Below, piece by piece: positions 52,824 through 62,543 of a stretch of DNA of 64,000 bases. Made by a program: the position numbers and the translations under genes. Origin of the DNA: Lachnospira sp. (lineage in GTDB: Bacteria; Bacillota; Clostridia; Lachnospirales; Lachnospiraceae). The stretch covers positions 1 to 64,000 of the forward strand of contig JAGATQ010000031.1 in NCBI GenBank assembly GCA_017621205.1, read 5' to 3'. Each line of letters opens with the position of its first letter. Within the stretch, counting starts at the first letter, position 1. The notes beneath the pieces were generated by a model. It was not told the origin of the DNA, did not search any database, and saw nothing but the letters and a program-made list of their open reading frames with translations.

Positions 52824-54677
52824 ATGGCAAACGAGAATGATTTTTTTCAAGGTGATATTTTAGAAGCAGGAGAAGATACTGCAACTTTTTTGGATGAGAA
52901 TGATGAGCTGTTTAATCTGCTTGGTATGTCAGAAGAGGAGAAAGAGAAGGCATCTCAAAATCTTATGAAAGAAGATATGCAATATAGTGATACATCCGTT
53001 TCCGAGGAGAATCGATTGGATGATATGCTTAGTCAGGCTGAGCAGACGGATGCAGGGGGTGTGCCGGAACAGGATAGTCTCCAAGATATGTTGGATATGA
53101 TGGAAGCGGATGATTTGGAGAATGTGCTGGAACAGTCAGAGCAGATGAATTTGGAAGATGTGCTCAATCAGACAGAGCAGACGGATTTAGGAGATATGCT
53201 CAATCAGACAGAGCAGACGGATTTAGGAGATATGCTCAATCAGACAGAGCAGACGGATTTAGGAGATATGCTCAATCAGACAGAGCAGACAGATTTAGAA
53301 GATATGCTCAATCAATCAGAGGAAGTAAATTTGGAGGATATGCTTAATCAGTCAGGACAGGTTGATCTAGAGGATGTGCTTGGACAGGTTGACTTGAAAG
53401 GGGATGAGCAGATGGATTCTTTTGACGACACTGGAGATGGTATACCGGATTCAGGGACAGCAGAGGATGATAATCTGGATGATGCAGTGCGTGCTTTGAT
53501 TCAGGATATGGATAATGGGACGGACGCTTCTGATATAGATGCTGATGAGTTTACTAACCTGGATTCTCTGGATATTTCGGATGAAGTAATGGAGGGAATT
53601 GATTTTAATGAAGATTTAACCAATTCATCCGAGGATACTGTGCTAGAAACATCTGAGTCTTTAGGTGAGGAGACAAACTTTCTGAAGAAGAAGGAGGAAA
53701 AAGCACAGAAAAAAGAAGAGAAAAGAAAAGCGAAGGAAGCCAAAAAGAATGCGAAGAAATTAGCGAAGGAAGCGGCAGAACAAGAGATGGAGGAGACTGC
53801 TGATGCAGCATTAGATGAGATAAATCTTGACCAGATTCTTGCCGGAGAGGGGGAGGAGAAGTCTTCTGATGCAGGAAGCAGCAAGGAAGCTATGAAGAAT
53901 TTAAGCTTTGGTGAGAAGTTATCTCTTGTATTGTTTGGTCCAGACGAAGAAGAGCAGTTGTCTGCGAAGGAAATTGCCAGATTAGAAGAGAAACAGGCTG
54001 CGAAGGAGAAAAAGAAAGAGGAAAAGGCGCAGAAAAAGGCGGATGCCCAGCAGGAGAAGGCACAGAAAAAAGCGCAAGCGAAAGAGATGGCGGTTGTAAA
54101 AAAGGCGGCTGCCCAGGATAAGAAGGAACAGATTCGGCAGCAAGAGGAGGAAGAAGATGCGAAGGAGAAGAAATTTACCTCTAAACAGGTAGGTCTTATC
54201 GCTGTTATACTTGCTCTGCTTGGCTGTACTGTTGTACTTGGAACCAATCAGTTCAACTATCACATGGTAATTGCCAGAGCAACGAATTATTTTGAGATGC
54301 AGAAATATCGAAAGGCATATGAACAGATTGTTGGTGTTGATGTTAAGGACAGAGACCAGCAAATCCGGGACAAAATTTACTGTGTTATGTATGTACAGCA
54401 GCAGGTAGATTCCTATCGTAATTTTTGCAAGCTTGAGATGTATGACAGTGGGCTGGATTCCTTAATCAAGGGTGTAAGAAAGTATAAAAAACATTATGAT
54501 GAGGCGAAGGAGCTTGGAATAGAAGCAGATTTAGACAGACTCCGGGCAACCATTGAAAATGAGCTTGCGAACCAATATGGTTTATCCATGCCGACGGTAG
54601 AGGAGTGGCTTGCCTTAGATCAGACAACCTATTCACAGGCTATTCGGGATTATGTGGCAGCCATGCAATTTCAATAG
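52824..54677 (+). CDS. Repeat-rich, acidic membrane-anchored protein of unknown function
   Basis: A 617-residue protein. Residues 1-100 are acidic. About 101-184 is a 12-residue repeat array (LEDMLNQTEQTD type, seven units). An acidic stretch follows, then long Lys/Glu/Ala coiled coils (about 285-315 and 380-455), one membrane helix (about 457-480) and an extracytoplasmic C-terminus with TPR-like helices (residues 490-617). With no signal peptide, the acidic and coiled parts should be cytosolic and the C-terminus outside. No family is recognised. It sits between cheV and hisH; the FapA/FimV-like layout (acidic cytosolic plus TPR) is only an analogy. Confidence 0.75.
   Translation: MANENDFFQGDILEAGEDTATFLDENDELFNLLGMSEEEKEKASQNLMKEDMQYSDTSVSEENRLDDMLSQAEQTDAGGVPEQDSLQDMLDMMEADDLENVLEQSEQMNLEDVLNQTEQTDLGDMLNQTEQTDLGDMLNQTEQTDLGDMLNQTEQTDLEDMLNQSEEVNLEDMLNQSGQVDLEDVLGQVDLKGDEQMDSFDDTGDGIPDSGTAEDDNLDDAVRALIQDMDNGTDASDIDADEFTNLDSLDISDEVMEGIDFNEDLTNSSEDTVLETSESLGEETNFLKKKEEKAQKKEEKRKAKEAKKNAKKLAKEAAEQEMEETADAALDEINLDQILAGEGEEKSSDAGSSKEAMKNLSFGEKLSLVLFGPDEEEQLSAKEIARLEEKQAAKEKKKEEKAQKKADAQQEKAQKKAQAKEMAVVKKAAAQDKKEQIRQQEEEEDAKEKKFTSKQVGLIAVILALLGCTVVLGTNQFNYHMVIARATNYFEMQKYRKAYEQIVGVDVKDRDQQIRDKIYCVMYVQQQVDSYRNFCKLEMYDSGLDSLIKGVRKYKKHYDEAKELGIEADLDRLRATIENELANQYGLSMPTVEEWLALDQTTYSQAIRDYVAAMQFQ
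53125..53376 (+). repeat. 36-bp in-frame tandem repeat, seven units
   Basis: Units start TGCTCAATCAGACAGAGC. Units two and three match exactly over 36 bases and unit four begins alike, while the outer units are degenerate. The period keeps the frame, so unit number can change without a frameshift. The near-identity of the middle units suggests recent slippage. Confidence 0.93.
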
Positions 54678-54724
54678 TACCATGAAATCCCGATTGAGGC
54701 TTGACTGGAAGGAGAATACATAGC

Positions 54725-55330
54725 ATGATTGCAATTATTGATTATGATGCAGGCAACATTAAGAGTGTGGAAAAGGCACTTCAGTTTCTTGGTGAGGAGG
54801 CTGTTATTACCAGAGATCATGAGCTTCTTATGAAAGCAGACAAAGTGATTCTTCCGGGTGTAGGAGCCTTTGGGGATGCGATGGAGCGGTTGATAGAGTA
54901 TGATTTGGTTTCTGTTATCCAAGAGATTGTAAGGAAGAATACCCCTTTTTTAGGTATTTGCCTTGGATTACAGCTGATGTTTGAGGAGAGTGAGGAAGCA
55001 CCGGGAGTAAAGGGGTTATCTCTACTACCGGGTAGAATTGTTAGAATTCCGGATACTCTGGGACTTAAAATACCACATATTGGTTGGAATTCCATTACTT
55101 TGCCGAAAGAGAGCCGGCTGTTTCGTGGGATTTCCCAGCAATCTTATGTCTATTTTGTCCACTCCTATTATTTACAGGCAGGGGATGAGATGGATGTGGC
55201 AGCTACAACAGAATATTCTGCCCACATTCACGCTGCGGTAGAGCATGGGAATCTATTTGCCTGTCAGTTTCATCCAGAGAAAAGCTCTAAGGTGGGACTT
55301 ACAATACTTAAGAATTTTGTGACATTATAG
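54725..55330 (+). CDS. hisH: Imidazole glycerol phosphate synthase, glutaminase subunit
   Basis: A 201-residue class I glutamine amidotransferase. It supplies ammonia to HisF for the fifth step of histidine synthesis. Catalytic Cys 79 lies in FLGICLGLQ, and the His-x-Glu pair in CQFHPEKSS near the C-terminus. AAGGAG precedes ATG 54725; the upstream in-frame extension is unlikely. hisF follows after 11 bases. No other his genes are in the window, so this is a split pathway locus. Confidence 0.96.
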   Translation: MIAIIDYDAGNIKSVEKALQFLGEEAVITRDHELLMKADKVILPGVGAFGDAMERLIEYDLVSVIQEIVRKNTPFLGICLGLQLMFEESEEAPGVKGLSLLPGRIVRIPDTLGLKIPHIGWNSITLPKESRLFRGISQQSYVYFVHSYYLQAGDEMDVAATTEYSAHIHAAVEHGNLFACQFHPEKSSKVGLTILKNFVTL

Positions 55331-55341
55331 GAGGGTGCAGC

Positions 55342-56106
55342 ATGCATACAAAGCGGATTATTCCTTGTCTGGATGTCAATGCAGGCAGGGTGGTAAAGGG
55401 TGTTAACTTTGTCAATTTAAGAGATGCAGGTGACCCTGTGGAGATTGCTTCTGCCTATGATGAGGCGGGAGCAGATGAACTAGTCTTTTTGGATATCACT
55501 GCTTCTTCAGATGCCAGAAATATTATGGTCGATATGGTAAGGCGTGTGGCAGAAACAGTATTTATTCCCTTTACGGTAGGGGGAGGTATCCGTACGGTAG
55601 ATGATTTTAAAACTATTTTGCGGGAAGGTGCCGATAAAATCAGTATCAATTCATCTGCTATCAATACGCCAGAGCTGATATCAGAGGCGGCTTTAAAGTT
55701 TGGAAGCCAATGTGTTGTGGTAGCCATTGATGCCAGACGCAGAGAGGATGGAAGTGGATGGAATATTTATAAAAATGGTGGACGCATTGATGTGGGAATT
55801 GATGCAGTAGAATGGGCAGTTAAAGTATGTGAGCTTGGAGCAGGAGAGATTCTCCTTACAAGTATGGATTGTGATGGTACCAAGGCAGGTTATGATATTG
55901 CGCTTACGAAACAGATTGCCGAGGCGGTGTCTGTTCCGGTTATTGCCTCTGGCGGAGCAGGTAAGAAGGAGCATTTTTATGATGCCTTGACTGAGGGATG
56001 TGCGGATGCTGCTTTAGCGGCTTCCCTGTTTCATTATAAGGAATTGGAAATCAATGAGGTAAAAGAATATTTACAAGAGAAAGGATTGTCTGTGCGGATG
56101 GCATAG
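55342..56106 (+). CDS. hisF: Imidazole glycerol phosphate synthase, cyclase subunit
   Basis: A 254-residue (βα)8 barrel. Catalytic Asp 11 ([15 protein letters not shown]) and Asp 130 (VVAIDARR) are present, with the phosphate-binding TVGGGIR and VIASGGAGK. With HisH it forms imidazole glycerol phosphate and AICAR. AGGAGG-type site (TAGGAGGGTG) precedes the ATG. A LemA-like gene starts nine bases after its stop. Confidence 0.97.
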   Translation: MHTKRIIPCLDVNAGRVVKGVNFVNLRDAGDPVEIASAYDEAGADELVFLDITASSDARNIMVDMVRRVAETVFIPFTVGGGIRTVDDFKTILREGADKISINSSAINTPELISEAALKFGSQCVVVAIDARRREDGSGWNIYKNGGRIDVGIDAVEWAVKVCELGAGEILLTSMDCDGTKAGYDIALTKQIAEAVSVPVIASGGAGKKEHFYDALTEGCADAALAASLFHYKELEINEVKEYLQEKGLSVRMA

Positions 56107-56115
56107 GGTGTAGTT

Positions 56116-56655
56116 ATGATATGGTATGGTATTGCATTTGTAGTTGTAGCAGTAATCGTGATGGGAATAACCTGTATAATAACATTTCGGTCACAGTTTG
56201 ACAGGCTGGAACACAAGGTGGAGGAGGAGTATCAGAAGCTTTATCCGGTTCTTAAAAAGCGGAGGGATATTCTTTCTTCCTTTTTTTCTGCCAATAAGAT
56301 GAAACAATGGGGTGGGGATGAGGTCTTTAATCATTCTCTTTTAAATGCTTTAGAGGAATTATCCGGCGATGCTAAGGATAGAAATCTGATTTTGTCAAAG
56401 CATGCTTTATTAAGCAGTCTGCTTATGCAGGGAGAAGGAAATGAAGCAAAGGAGCAGAACCCTCAGGTGGAATTAAAAGACGCTTGGCAGAAGCTTGAAG
56501 GGTATGAGAAGGTGCTTGCAATAGAAGAGGATTATTTTCATGCGATAGAGCCGCTTCAACTGGCGATTCATACCTATAATGTGTTAATTCAGGTATTTCC
56601 TGCTTCTTTCGTGGCAAAGCTATTGAAGAAGGAGAAGATGCAGGAGCTTAGATAA
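56116..56655 (+). CDS. LemA-like membrane-anchored protein
   Basis: A 179-residue protein with one N-terminal membrane helix (2-25) and an otherwise helical, charged body. The pattern resembles LemA: an early Tyr/Leu-rich helix after the anchor and the C-terminal YNVLIQVFPASFVAKLL, close to the LemA end where YN...FP is conserved. The match is partial. Function of LemA proteins is unclear. The last codons and stop (AGA TAA) belong to the left arm of the palindrome at 56650, so the C-terminus may have been trimmed by it. Confidence 0.65.
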   Translation: MIWYGIAFVVVAVIVMGITCIITFRSQFDRLEHKVEEEYQKLYPVLKKRRDILSSFFSANKMKQWGGDEVFNHSLLNALEELSGDAKDRNLILSKHALLSSLLMQGEGNEAKEQNPQVELKDAWQKLEGYEKVLAIEEDYFHAIEPLQLAIHTYNVLIQVFPASFVAKLLKKEKMQELR

Positions 56656-56716
56656 TTGCGAAACTACAATCCACTATGACTTATTGTATCGACGGTCAGT
56701 AGTTTTGCAATTATCT
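56650..56716. repeat. Collapsed copy of the type B palindrome (copy 4)
   Basis: AGATAATTGCGAAACTAC pairs with 56699-56716 (one mismatch) over a 31-base loop. The arms match the outer arms of the copy at 36223; the inner 27-bp arms and loop are lost. The left arm contains the stop codon of the upstream gene. Confidence 0.85.
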
Positions 56717-56747
56717 AATAAAACAAATAACAAGGAGGAGTTGTATT

Positions 56748-58481
56748 TTGGGTAAAAACAAGGAAAAAGGAAAGAAATTAACAGGGTTAAAGCTTTATTT
56801 GCTGGTAATATTGCTGGATATTTTGTTCGGTGGTATCTGGTATTATGTAACATTTCCCGCATTGAACATTCATAATCAGCAGTTCTGGTTTATTCTTATT
56901 TTCATTATTACGGCAGATACCTTTGTGATTGCGTTATCCCATATCGGCTCTTTTGCCAGCAGGAAGCTCACCGGCAGGGAGGTGCTGAAAAAGATGGGAA
57001 AGGATGCACTGACTGTTTTGTTTATTGATGCAGCAATTATTCTGGTTGTTATCATTGGTACGATTGCCGGAATGCCGCTTCTTCGTTCCCGTGCGTATGC
57101 ATCACTGCTTAAAGTAGAGAACCGGGAATTTTCCGAGGATATCCCCCAGAGTGAGAGTGTAACCAATATTGCGTTGATGGATACCGAAAGTGCGAGAGTA
57201 TTTGGTAATCGTGAAATCGGTTCGCTTTCTGATGTGGTAAGCCAGTATGAGGTGGAGAGTGAGTATAACCAGATTAATCTGGATGGAACACCAAAAAAGG
57301 TTGCTCCTCTAAAGTACGCTTCCTTTTTCAAATGGATTAAGAACCGCAGCAATGGTATTCCGGGCTATGTAGAGGTTGATCCAGTCAATTCGGATGCGGA
57401 TTATAAGAAGGTGAAAAATGGAATGACCTATGTTCCTTCCGGTTATCTCAATGATAATCTGATGCGGCATGTTCAGTTCCAGTACCCAACGAAGATAATT
57501 GGTGGTTATTATTTTGAGATTGATGATGAGGGCAATCCCTTTTTCCTATGCCCCTGTATGAGTGCCAAGGTTGGATTGTTTGACGGAATGGACGTGGTCG
57601 GAGCAATTTTATGTGATCCGGTAACGGGAAAGAGCAGTTATTATGCTTTGAAGGATATCCCACAATGGATTGACCGTGTATTTGACGGAGACCTGTGTAC
57701 AAGAAAGTATGACTGGCGTGGATTGTATTCTAAAGGCTACTGGAACAGCATTATCAGTCAGACGGGCTGTACCAAGACGACAGCCGATTATGGTTATATT
57801 ACACTGGAGGATGACGTGTGGATTTATACTGGCGTGACATCATTAAATAGCGACCAGTCCAATGTCGGTTTTGTCATGATTAATGAGCGGACCTCTGAGG
57901 CTCGGTATTACACGGTGTCTGGTGCCGAGGAGTACTCTGCGATGAAATCGGCAGAAGGAACGGTGCAGGAGAAGAAATATGACGCTTCTTTCCCCTGCCT
58001 GATTAATGTCAATGGGCAGCCGACCTATATTATGGTGTTAAAGGATAGTGGCGGTCTCGTAAAGATGTATGCGATGGTAAATGTGGAGCAGTATAATGTT
58101 GTTGCCACGGGTACAACGCAGGCGGATGTCTTTGCCAATTATAAAAAGAAGATGAAAACGGAGGGCAATAAAACGGGCTCTTCTAATTCGGAGAATCCAG
58201 TGGAGGATGAGGTGAGTGTTGTCCTTACAATTTCTGATATTCAATATATTGTATCAGACGGGGAGACGACTGTCTATCTAAAGGATAGTACTGGAAAGGT
58301 CTATAAGCAGGCATTTGCTGAGAATGAAGAGCTGATTACGTTGAATGTGGGAGACAGGATTAAGGCATATATCGTGGAGGAAGAGGACGTATCAATTATT
58401 ACGATGACTGGGTTTGAGATGATAAGCAAGGGGAGTGTAAATACCCCGATAGTGTCTGCTGATGAAGCAGACACTATTTAA
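56748..58481 (+). CDS. Membrane protein of unknown function
   Basis: A 577-residue protein. Three membrane helices fill the first 115 residues (about 12-30, 40-58, 87-109). A long extracytoplasmic region follows, with a mixed β-rich body, conserved-looking CPCM and CDPVTGKSSYYAL, and a final small OB-like domain (about 485-560). No family is recognised; it does not look like an enzyme of a known class. The start is TTG at 56748 with AGGAGG nine bases upstream. The ribosome site follows a collapsed palindrome, so its promoter is unclear. Confidence 0.7.
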   Translation: MGKNKEKGKKLTGLKLYLLVILLDILFGGIWYYVTFPALNIHNQQFWFILIFIITADTFVIALSHIGSFASRKLTGREVLKKMGKDALTVLFIDAAIILVVIIGTIAGMPLLRSRAYASLLKVENREFSEDIPQSESVTNIALMDTESARVFGNREIGSLSDVVSQYEVESEYNQINLDGTPKKVAPLKYASFFKWIKNRSNGIPGYVEVDPVNSDADYKKVKNGMTYVPSGYLNDNLMRHVQFQYPTKIIGGYYFEIDDEGNPFFLCPCMSAKVGLFDGMDVVGAILCDPVTGKSSYYALKDIPQWIDRVFDGDLCTRKYDWRGLYSKGYWNSIISQTGCTKTTADYGYITLEDDVWIYTGVTSLNSDQSNVGFVMINERTSEARYYTVSGAEEYSAMKSAEGTVQEKKYDASFPCLINVNGQPTYIMVLKDSGGLVKMYAMVNVEQYNVVATGTTQADVFANYKKKMKTEGNKTGSSNSENPVEDEVSVVLTISDIQYIVSDGETTVYLKDSTGKVYKQAFAENEELITLNVGDRIKAYIVEEEDVSIITMTGFEMISKGSVNTPIVSADEADTI

Positions 58482-58625
58482 ATCAAGGAGAAAAAGAGCA
58501 AGTTGAAGGAGAATGAATTTATGCCTAAAATATATACATAAGGCAGATTCATTAGGCGAGTTATATATCCAGATTCAATAAGAGTATAGGAAGATATGCT
58601 TATTTTAGAAAAGGAGGAATCAACC

Positions 58626-59159
58626 ATGTCAAACCAAGTATTAGAAATCATAAAGCAAAGAAGCTCAGCCAGAGCATATAGTGCTGAAAAGCTGACACAA
58701 ACAGAATTGGATAGCATTTTGGAAGCCGGGTTACAGGCACCGACAGGAAAGAATAAAAAAGAGATATTTTTTTCGATAGTAAGTGGAGATAACCCCATAC
58801 TTGCAGAGCTGGACGACGAAAAGAGACGTTTACGTGGGCAGGAAAGCCAGCCACATAATTTTTTCTTCGAGGCACCGGTAGTTATTTTCCTAAGTGCTGA
58901 AGACGATTTTAAATGGAGCAAGGTGGATGCTGGCATTGCTGTCCAGAACATGACACTGGCGGCAGAAAGTCTTGGACTTGGAACACTGATTATTGGTTGT
59001 GTATATGATGCATTGCACGGTGAGAAAAAAGAGTATTTTTCAAAGCAGCTTCAAATACCGGAAGGATATTCCTTTGAAATTGCTTTGGCTGTAGGACATA
59101 AGACGGATAATAAGGCACCGCATGACTATGAGTTTGCAAAACAGGTGGCAATAATATAA
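58626..59159 (+). CDS. Nitroreductase-family FMN oxidoreductase
   Basis: A 177-residue nitroreductase. IKQRSSARAYSAEKLTQTEL and LEAGLQAPTGKNKK form the FMN site at the N-terminus; NMTLAAESLGLGTLIIGC is the later conserved block. It is a short family member, distinct from the one at 6852. AAGGAGG precedes ATG 58626. The natural substrate is unknown. The 144 bases upstream hold no feature I can name. Confidence 0.88.
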   Translation: MSNQVLEIIKQRSSARAYSAEKLTQTELDSILEAGLQAPTGKNKKEIFFSIVSGDNPILAELDDEKRRLRGQESQPHNFFFEAPVVIFLSAEDDFKWSKVDAGIAVQNMTLAAESLGLGTLIIGCVYDALHGEKKEYFSKQLQIPEGYSFEIALAVGHKTDNKAPHDYEFAKQVAII

Positions 59160-59184
59160 TGGGATATATTAGGAGGAATGATTT

Positions 59185-61947
59185 ATGAAGAAAAATTATT
59201 TCATCACTTTATTATTCATGGCATGTTTATTATTCTCTGTTATCGGAGCACAGGCAGATACTGGGACAGGTAAAAGTGAAACAGTAATACTGACGGAGAA
59301 GGAACGCTATAACGAGGAATATTATAAGCAGCCTACCACCTATTTTGTGGCAGAAAAGCCGGCAGTATATAGCAGTGCAAAGAGTACTCTGTCTTTGGAG
59401 GATTATCTCGTTTCACAGATAGAAAGTGGACAGACGACAATTGATGTGTCGGCTTATCAAATTCCTGAATCCCAAGCGGTAAATGAATATTTAAAAATTA
59501 TTAATAATAATCCACAGCTTTTTTATGTTAAAAGGAATAAGGTTTTATTCAATTATATAACAGTTGATAATCGGAAGATTGTTTTCTCTTATAACATATC
59601 TTATATCGATGGTATTACCGAAGAAGAGATTGCAAAAATGCGTGAGGAGCTAAAGGCAGCTGTCCGGCAGGTAGTCTCACAGGTCGACACAACACTTGAT
59701 GAATATCAGCAGGCATTGCTCGTACATGATTATCTGGTACAGAATTGTGAATATGATAGTGACAATTATATCAATGATACGATACCGGATATTTCCCATA
59801 CAGCTTATGGTTGTCTGGTTTACAAAATTGCCGTGTGTGATGGCTATGCCAATGCATTTACATATATTATGAAGAACATGCTTGGTATTTCGTGTGAACT
59901 GATTACGAGTGAACCCATGGAACATGCATGGAATATGATTGAAATCAATGGGGAATGGTATCATGTTGATGTTACATGGGACGACCCGACACCTGATTGT
60001 ATCGGAAGGGTATCACACGAGTATTTCCTGCTAAGCGATAATAAGATATCAGATAACAGCCCGGAGGCGGAGACCGATCATAATCATTATGCCTGGGCAG
60101 GGGATAATAAGGCGGTCTCAACGCTTTACGATAACGCATTTTGGGAGACGGTTGATTCTGCAATCTGCTATTATAATGGGGCGTGGTATTATTCCAGATG
60201 GCAATTGGAGAACGATAACTATGATGAAGCAATCAAGCTTATGAAAAAAGAGGAGAAAGCTCTTTTAGCAGATGCAGAGGAGGTTATTTATAATGTACCT
60301 GCGTTTTGCTCTGCTGACGGCAGGGGCTATTATTCTGTTAGCTTTGTATATCTTTCCACAGCACACAACAGACTTTATTTTAATTCTCCAACAGAAATCT
60401 GTCAGTTGAATATGGCTGGAGCTATTAAAACTGTTTATGCACCAGAGGATTTGTCGGATAAAAAGCTTTATGGGTTTACAGTGCGTGGTAATGAGTTATG
60501 GTATGCACCGGCATCCGAGCCACCTGCATCCAAACAAACGGATATCCGTAAATATGCCCTGCCAGAGATAAAGGGTGTGAAAGCAGAGGATGTTACAGGG
60601 GAATATAATGGTATTTCCTATGCTATCGAGCTTGAGGGATTACAGAAGGATGATATTGTAAGGTATTTGGGAACAGATGGAACGTACCAAAAAGACCAGC
60701 CGGAAATGATAGAGACTGGTATATATGAAGTAAAGTATCAGGTGGATAGAGACGGCTGCGGAACACTTTGCGGACAGGCAGTAGTGACAATCGAGCAGGC
60801 AGAGCCGGAATATGATTTGCCAACAGGGCTGATTGGGTATATTGGAGATAGTCTTGGCAGCGTGAAGCTTCCGAAAGGGTTTTCGTGGGAAAGTGATTCA
60901 GAAAGCCTGTTTGAAAAACGGGGAAACCAAAACTATCTTGTAACGTATGTGCCAGAGGACACAAAGAATTATAAGATAATTAGCGGTATTGAGGTCGGGG
61001 TAGAGATTGACTGTAGGCATCAGTATGTATCCAAGCTCACAACACCGCCTTCAGAAGGGGAAGCTGGAATAGAGACTTATTATTGCAAGGTTTGTGAGGA
61101 TACCTATACCAGTGTTATCGATGAATCCCTTCCCAAGCTTACGGGGATTGCTGCCGAGGATATTACAGAACCATATACAGAAAACACACATCTGATTACT
61201 GTTAATGGGTTAAAGGAGGGAGATGTCATTCAATATTCCCTCCCGGATGAATGGTATGAAACAACTCAGCCGGAGATAAAGGAAATCGGCACCTATCAGG
61301 TATATTATAAGGTGGAACGGGAAGGATACCAGCCATTTTATGGAATGGTTAAAGTGACTGTGATATGTTCGGAGCATGCATATACCTCTGTAATCACAAA
61401 ATATCCGACTGAGACAGAAAGTGGAATCAGAACCTATACCTGTAATGTATGTGGTAAAACCTATACAGAGGATATTGATAAAAAAGTTCCAGTAGACAAT
61501 GGCACCAAGGATGCTGAGGAGGATACCGGGAAAAATACGGAGAATAATTCTAAGAAAGATACGGAGGGTAGCGGTAAGAGTCCTTCACAAATTGACGAAA
61601 GAATTTATATTTCAGAATTTGAAAGCGTAAATAGTGAAGCTGATAGCATCTTTAAACCTCCGGTTACTTTGAAAAAGGTAAAGATAAGCTCTGCAAAGCG
61701 GAAAGGAAACAATAAGATAAAGCTGACATGGAAAAAGCTCGACAATGTCAGTGGTTATGAGATTTATATGAAAAAGGGAAATGGCAAATACAAAAAGGTT
61801 AAGACAATAAGCCAAGGGAAAACCGTTTCCTATACAAAGAATGGACTTAATAAGAAATATGTTTATACATTTAAGATTCGTGCCTACACTAAGATAGATG
61901 GGAAGAAAGTTTATGGGGCATATAGCAGCAGTAGAAAAGTAAAGTAG
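59185..61947 (+). CDS. Secreted transglutaminase-like protein with CxxC repeats and Fn3 domain
   Basis: A 920-residue exported protein. The signal peptide (1-24) is followed by a transglutaminase-like domain (about 160-300) with Cys 218 (CDGYANAF), His 247 (EHAWNMI) and Asp 262 (VDVTWDD), the full catalytic triad. Middle Ig-like segments (GLQKDDIVRY, GLKEGDVIQY) and two repeats each starting Cys-x-His and ending CxxC (YYCKVCEDTYTS, YTCNVCGKTYTE) precede a charged linker and a C-terminal fibronectin type III-like domain (about 815-920). Such proteins probably act on surface peptides or cross-links. AGGAGG precedes the ATG. Confidence 0.85.
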   Translation: MKKNYFITLLFMACLLFSVIGAQADTGTGKSETVILTEKERYNEEYYKQPTTYFVAEKPAVYSSAKSTLSLEDYLVSQIESGQTTIDVSAYQIPESQAVNEYLKIINNNPQLFYVKRNKVLFNYITVDNRKIVFSYNISYIDGITEEEIAKMREELKAAVRQVVSQVDTTLDEYQQALLVHDYLVQNCEYDSDNYINDTIPDISHTAYGCLVYKIAVCDGYANAFTYIMKNMLGISCELITSEPMEHAWNMIEINGEWYHVDVTWDDPTPDCIGRVSHEYFLLSDNKISDNSPEAETDHNHYAWAGDNKAVSTLYDNAFWETVDSAICYYNGAWYYSRWQLENDNYDEAIKLMKKEEKALLADAEEVIYNVPAFCSADGRGYYSVSFVYLSTAHNRLYFNSPTEICQLNMAGAIKTVYAPEDLSDKKLYGFTVRGNELWYAPASEPPASKQTDIRKYALPEIKGVKAEDVTGEYNGISYAIELEGLQKDDIVRYLGTDGTYQKDQPEMIETGIYEVKYQVDRDGCGTLCGQAVVTIEQAEPEYDLPTGLIGYIGDSLGSVKLPKGFSWESDSESLFEKRGNQNYLVTYVPEDTKNYKIISGIEVGVEIDCRHQYVSKLTTPPSEGEAGIETYYCKVCEDTYTSVIDESLPKLTGIAAEDITEPYTENTHLITVNGLKEGDVIQYSLPDEWYETTQPEIKEIGTYQVYYKVEREGYQPFYGMVKVTVICSEHAYTSVITKYPTETESGIRTYTCNVCGKTYTEDIDKKVPVDNGTKDAEEDTGKNTENNSKKDTEGSGKSPSQIDERIYISEFESVNSEADSIFKPPVTLKKVKISSAKRKGNNKIKLTWKKLDNVSGYEIYMKKGNGKYKKVKTISQGKTVSYTKNGLNKKYVYTFKIRAYTKIDGKKVYGAYSSSRKVK

Positions 61948-61998
61948 CTGGGATTATACGGCTAAAGGATATTTTGGGATAAGAGGGGAGCGTCTGAA

Positions 61999-62517
61999 AT
62001 GGGAAATTACCCGATACCAACACATTTAATACATATTTTGAAGGTCGATGCCAAGCATTCAGATATGCACAATATCAATGGAGAAATCGTTTGTACCTGT
62101 GGCTGTGAACAGTTTCAAATTATGCAGAATGAAGATGCAGAGTATGATTCCACGATACCCTATGGGGAACAGGAGGGAATCAAGATTAATGCTATCTGTG
62201 AAAAGTGTGGAAAAACCCTGTTACTGTTTGATCAGGCAACACAGGGTTATGACGGGTTTGTCTGCCATGATTTTAAAACAGCGAAGGATGAAAGTCTGAC
62301 ACGATTAACATGTCGAAAATGTGGTCAGGATGTCTTTCAGGTAAGGATGTGCATAGAGGCAGAGGATCAAGAGCAGTTTATCGAGGAATGTGTAATGGAA
62401 TATCCTGATGAATTTTCCGAGGATAATTATGTTGATGCATTTAATTGGATTACTGTAACGCTGCATTGTGTGAACTGTGATGATAAAAACGAATGGATAA
62501 ACTTAGAGCTTTCGTAG
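61999..62517 (+). CDS. Small zinc-ribbon-type cytosolic protein
   Basis: A 172-residue soluble protein with four Cys clusters: CTCGC, CEKCGK, CRKCGQ and CVNCDD. These could form two zinc ribbons. There is no signal. I do not recognise the family. It opens a run of small, acidic, closely spaced genes that reaches the window end and looks like an immunity-gene cluster. The start ATG has GGGGAGC nearby. Confidence 0.6.
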   Translation: MGNYPIPTHLIHILKVDAKHSDMHNINGEIVCTCGCEQFQIMQNEDAEYDSTIPYGEQEGIKINAICEKCGKTLLLFDQATQGYDGFVCHDFKTAKDESLTRLTCRKCGQDVFQVRMCIEAEDQEQFIEECVMEYPDEFSEDNYVDAFNWITVTLHCVNCDDKNEWINLELS

Positions 62518-62543
62518 GCTGCTGAGAAGGAGGAGATTTAATT

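Noticed and set aside
53125..53376. CRISPR or intergenic minisatellite
   Set aside because: The units are a multiple of three, in frame and inside a coding region.
53501..54247. Minus-strand open frame of 248 codons
   Set aside because: It is the antisense of the Lys/Glu coiled-coil region; Ser/Phe-rich low complexity is an artefact of GAA/AAG codons.
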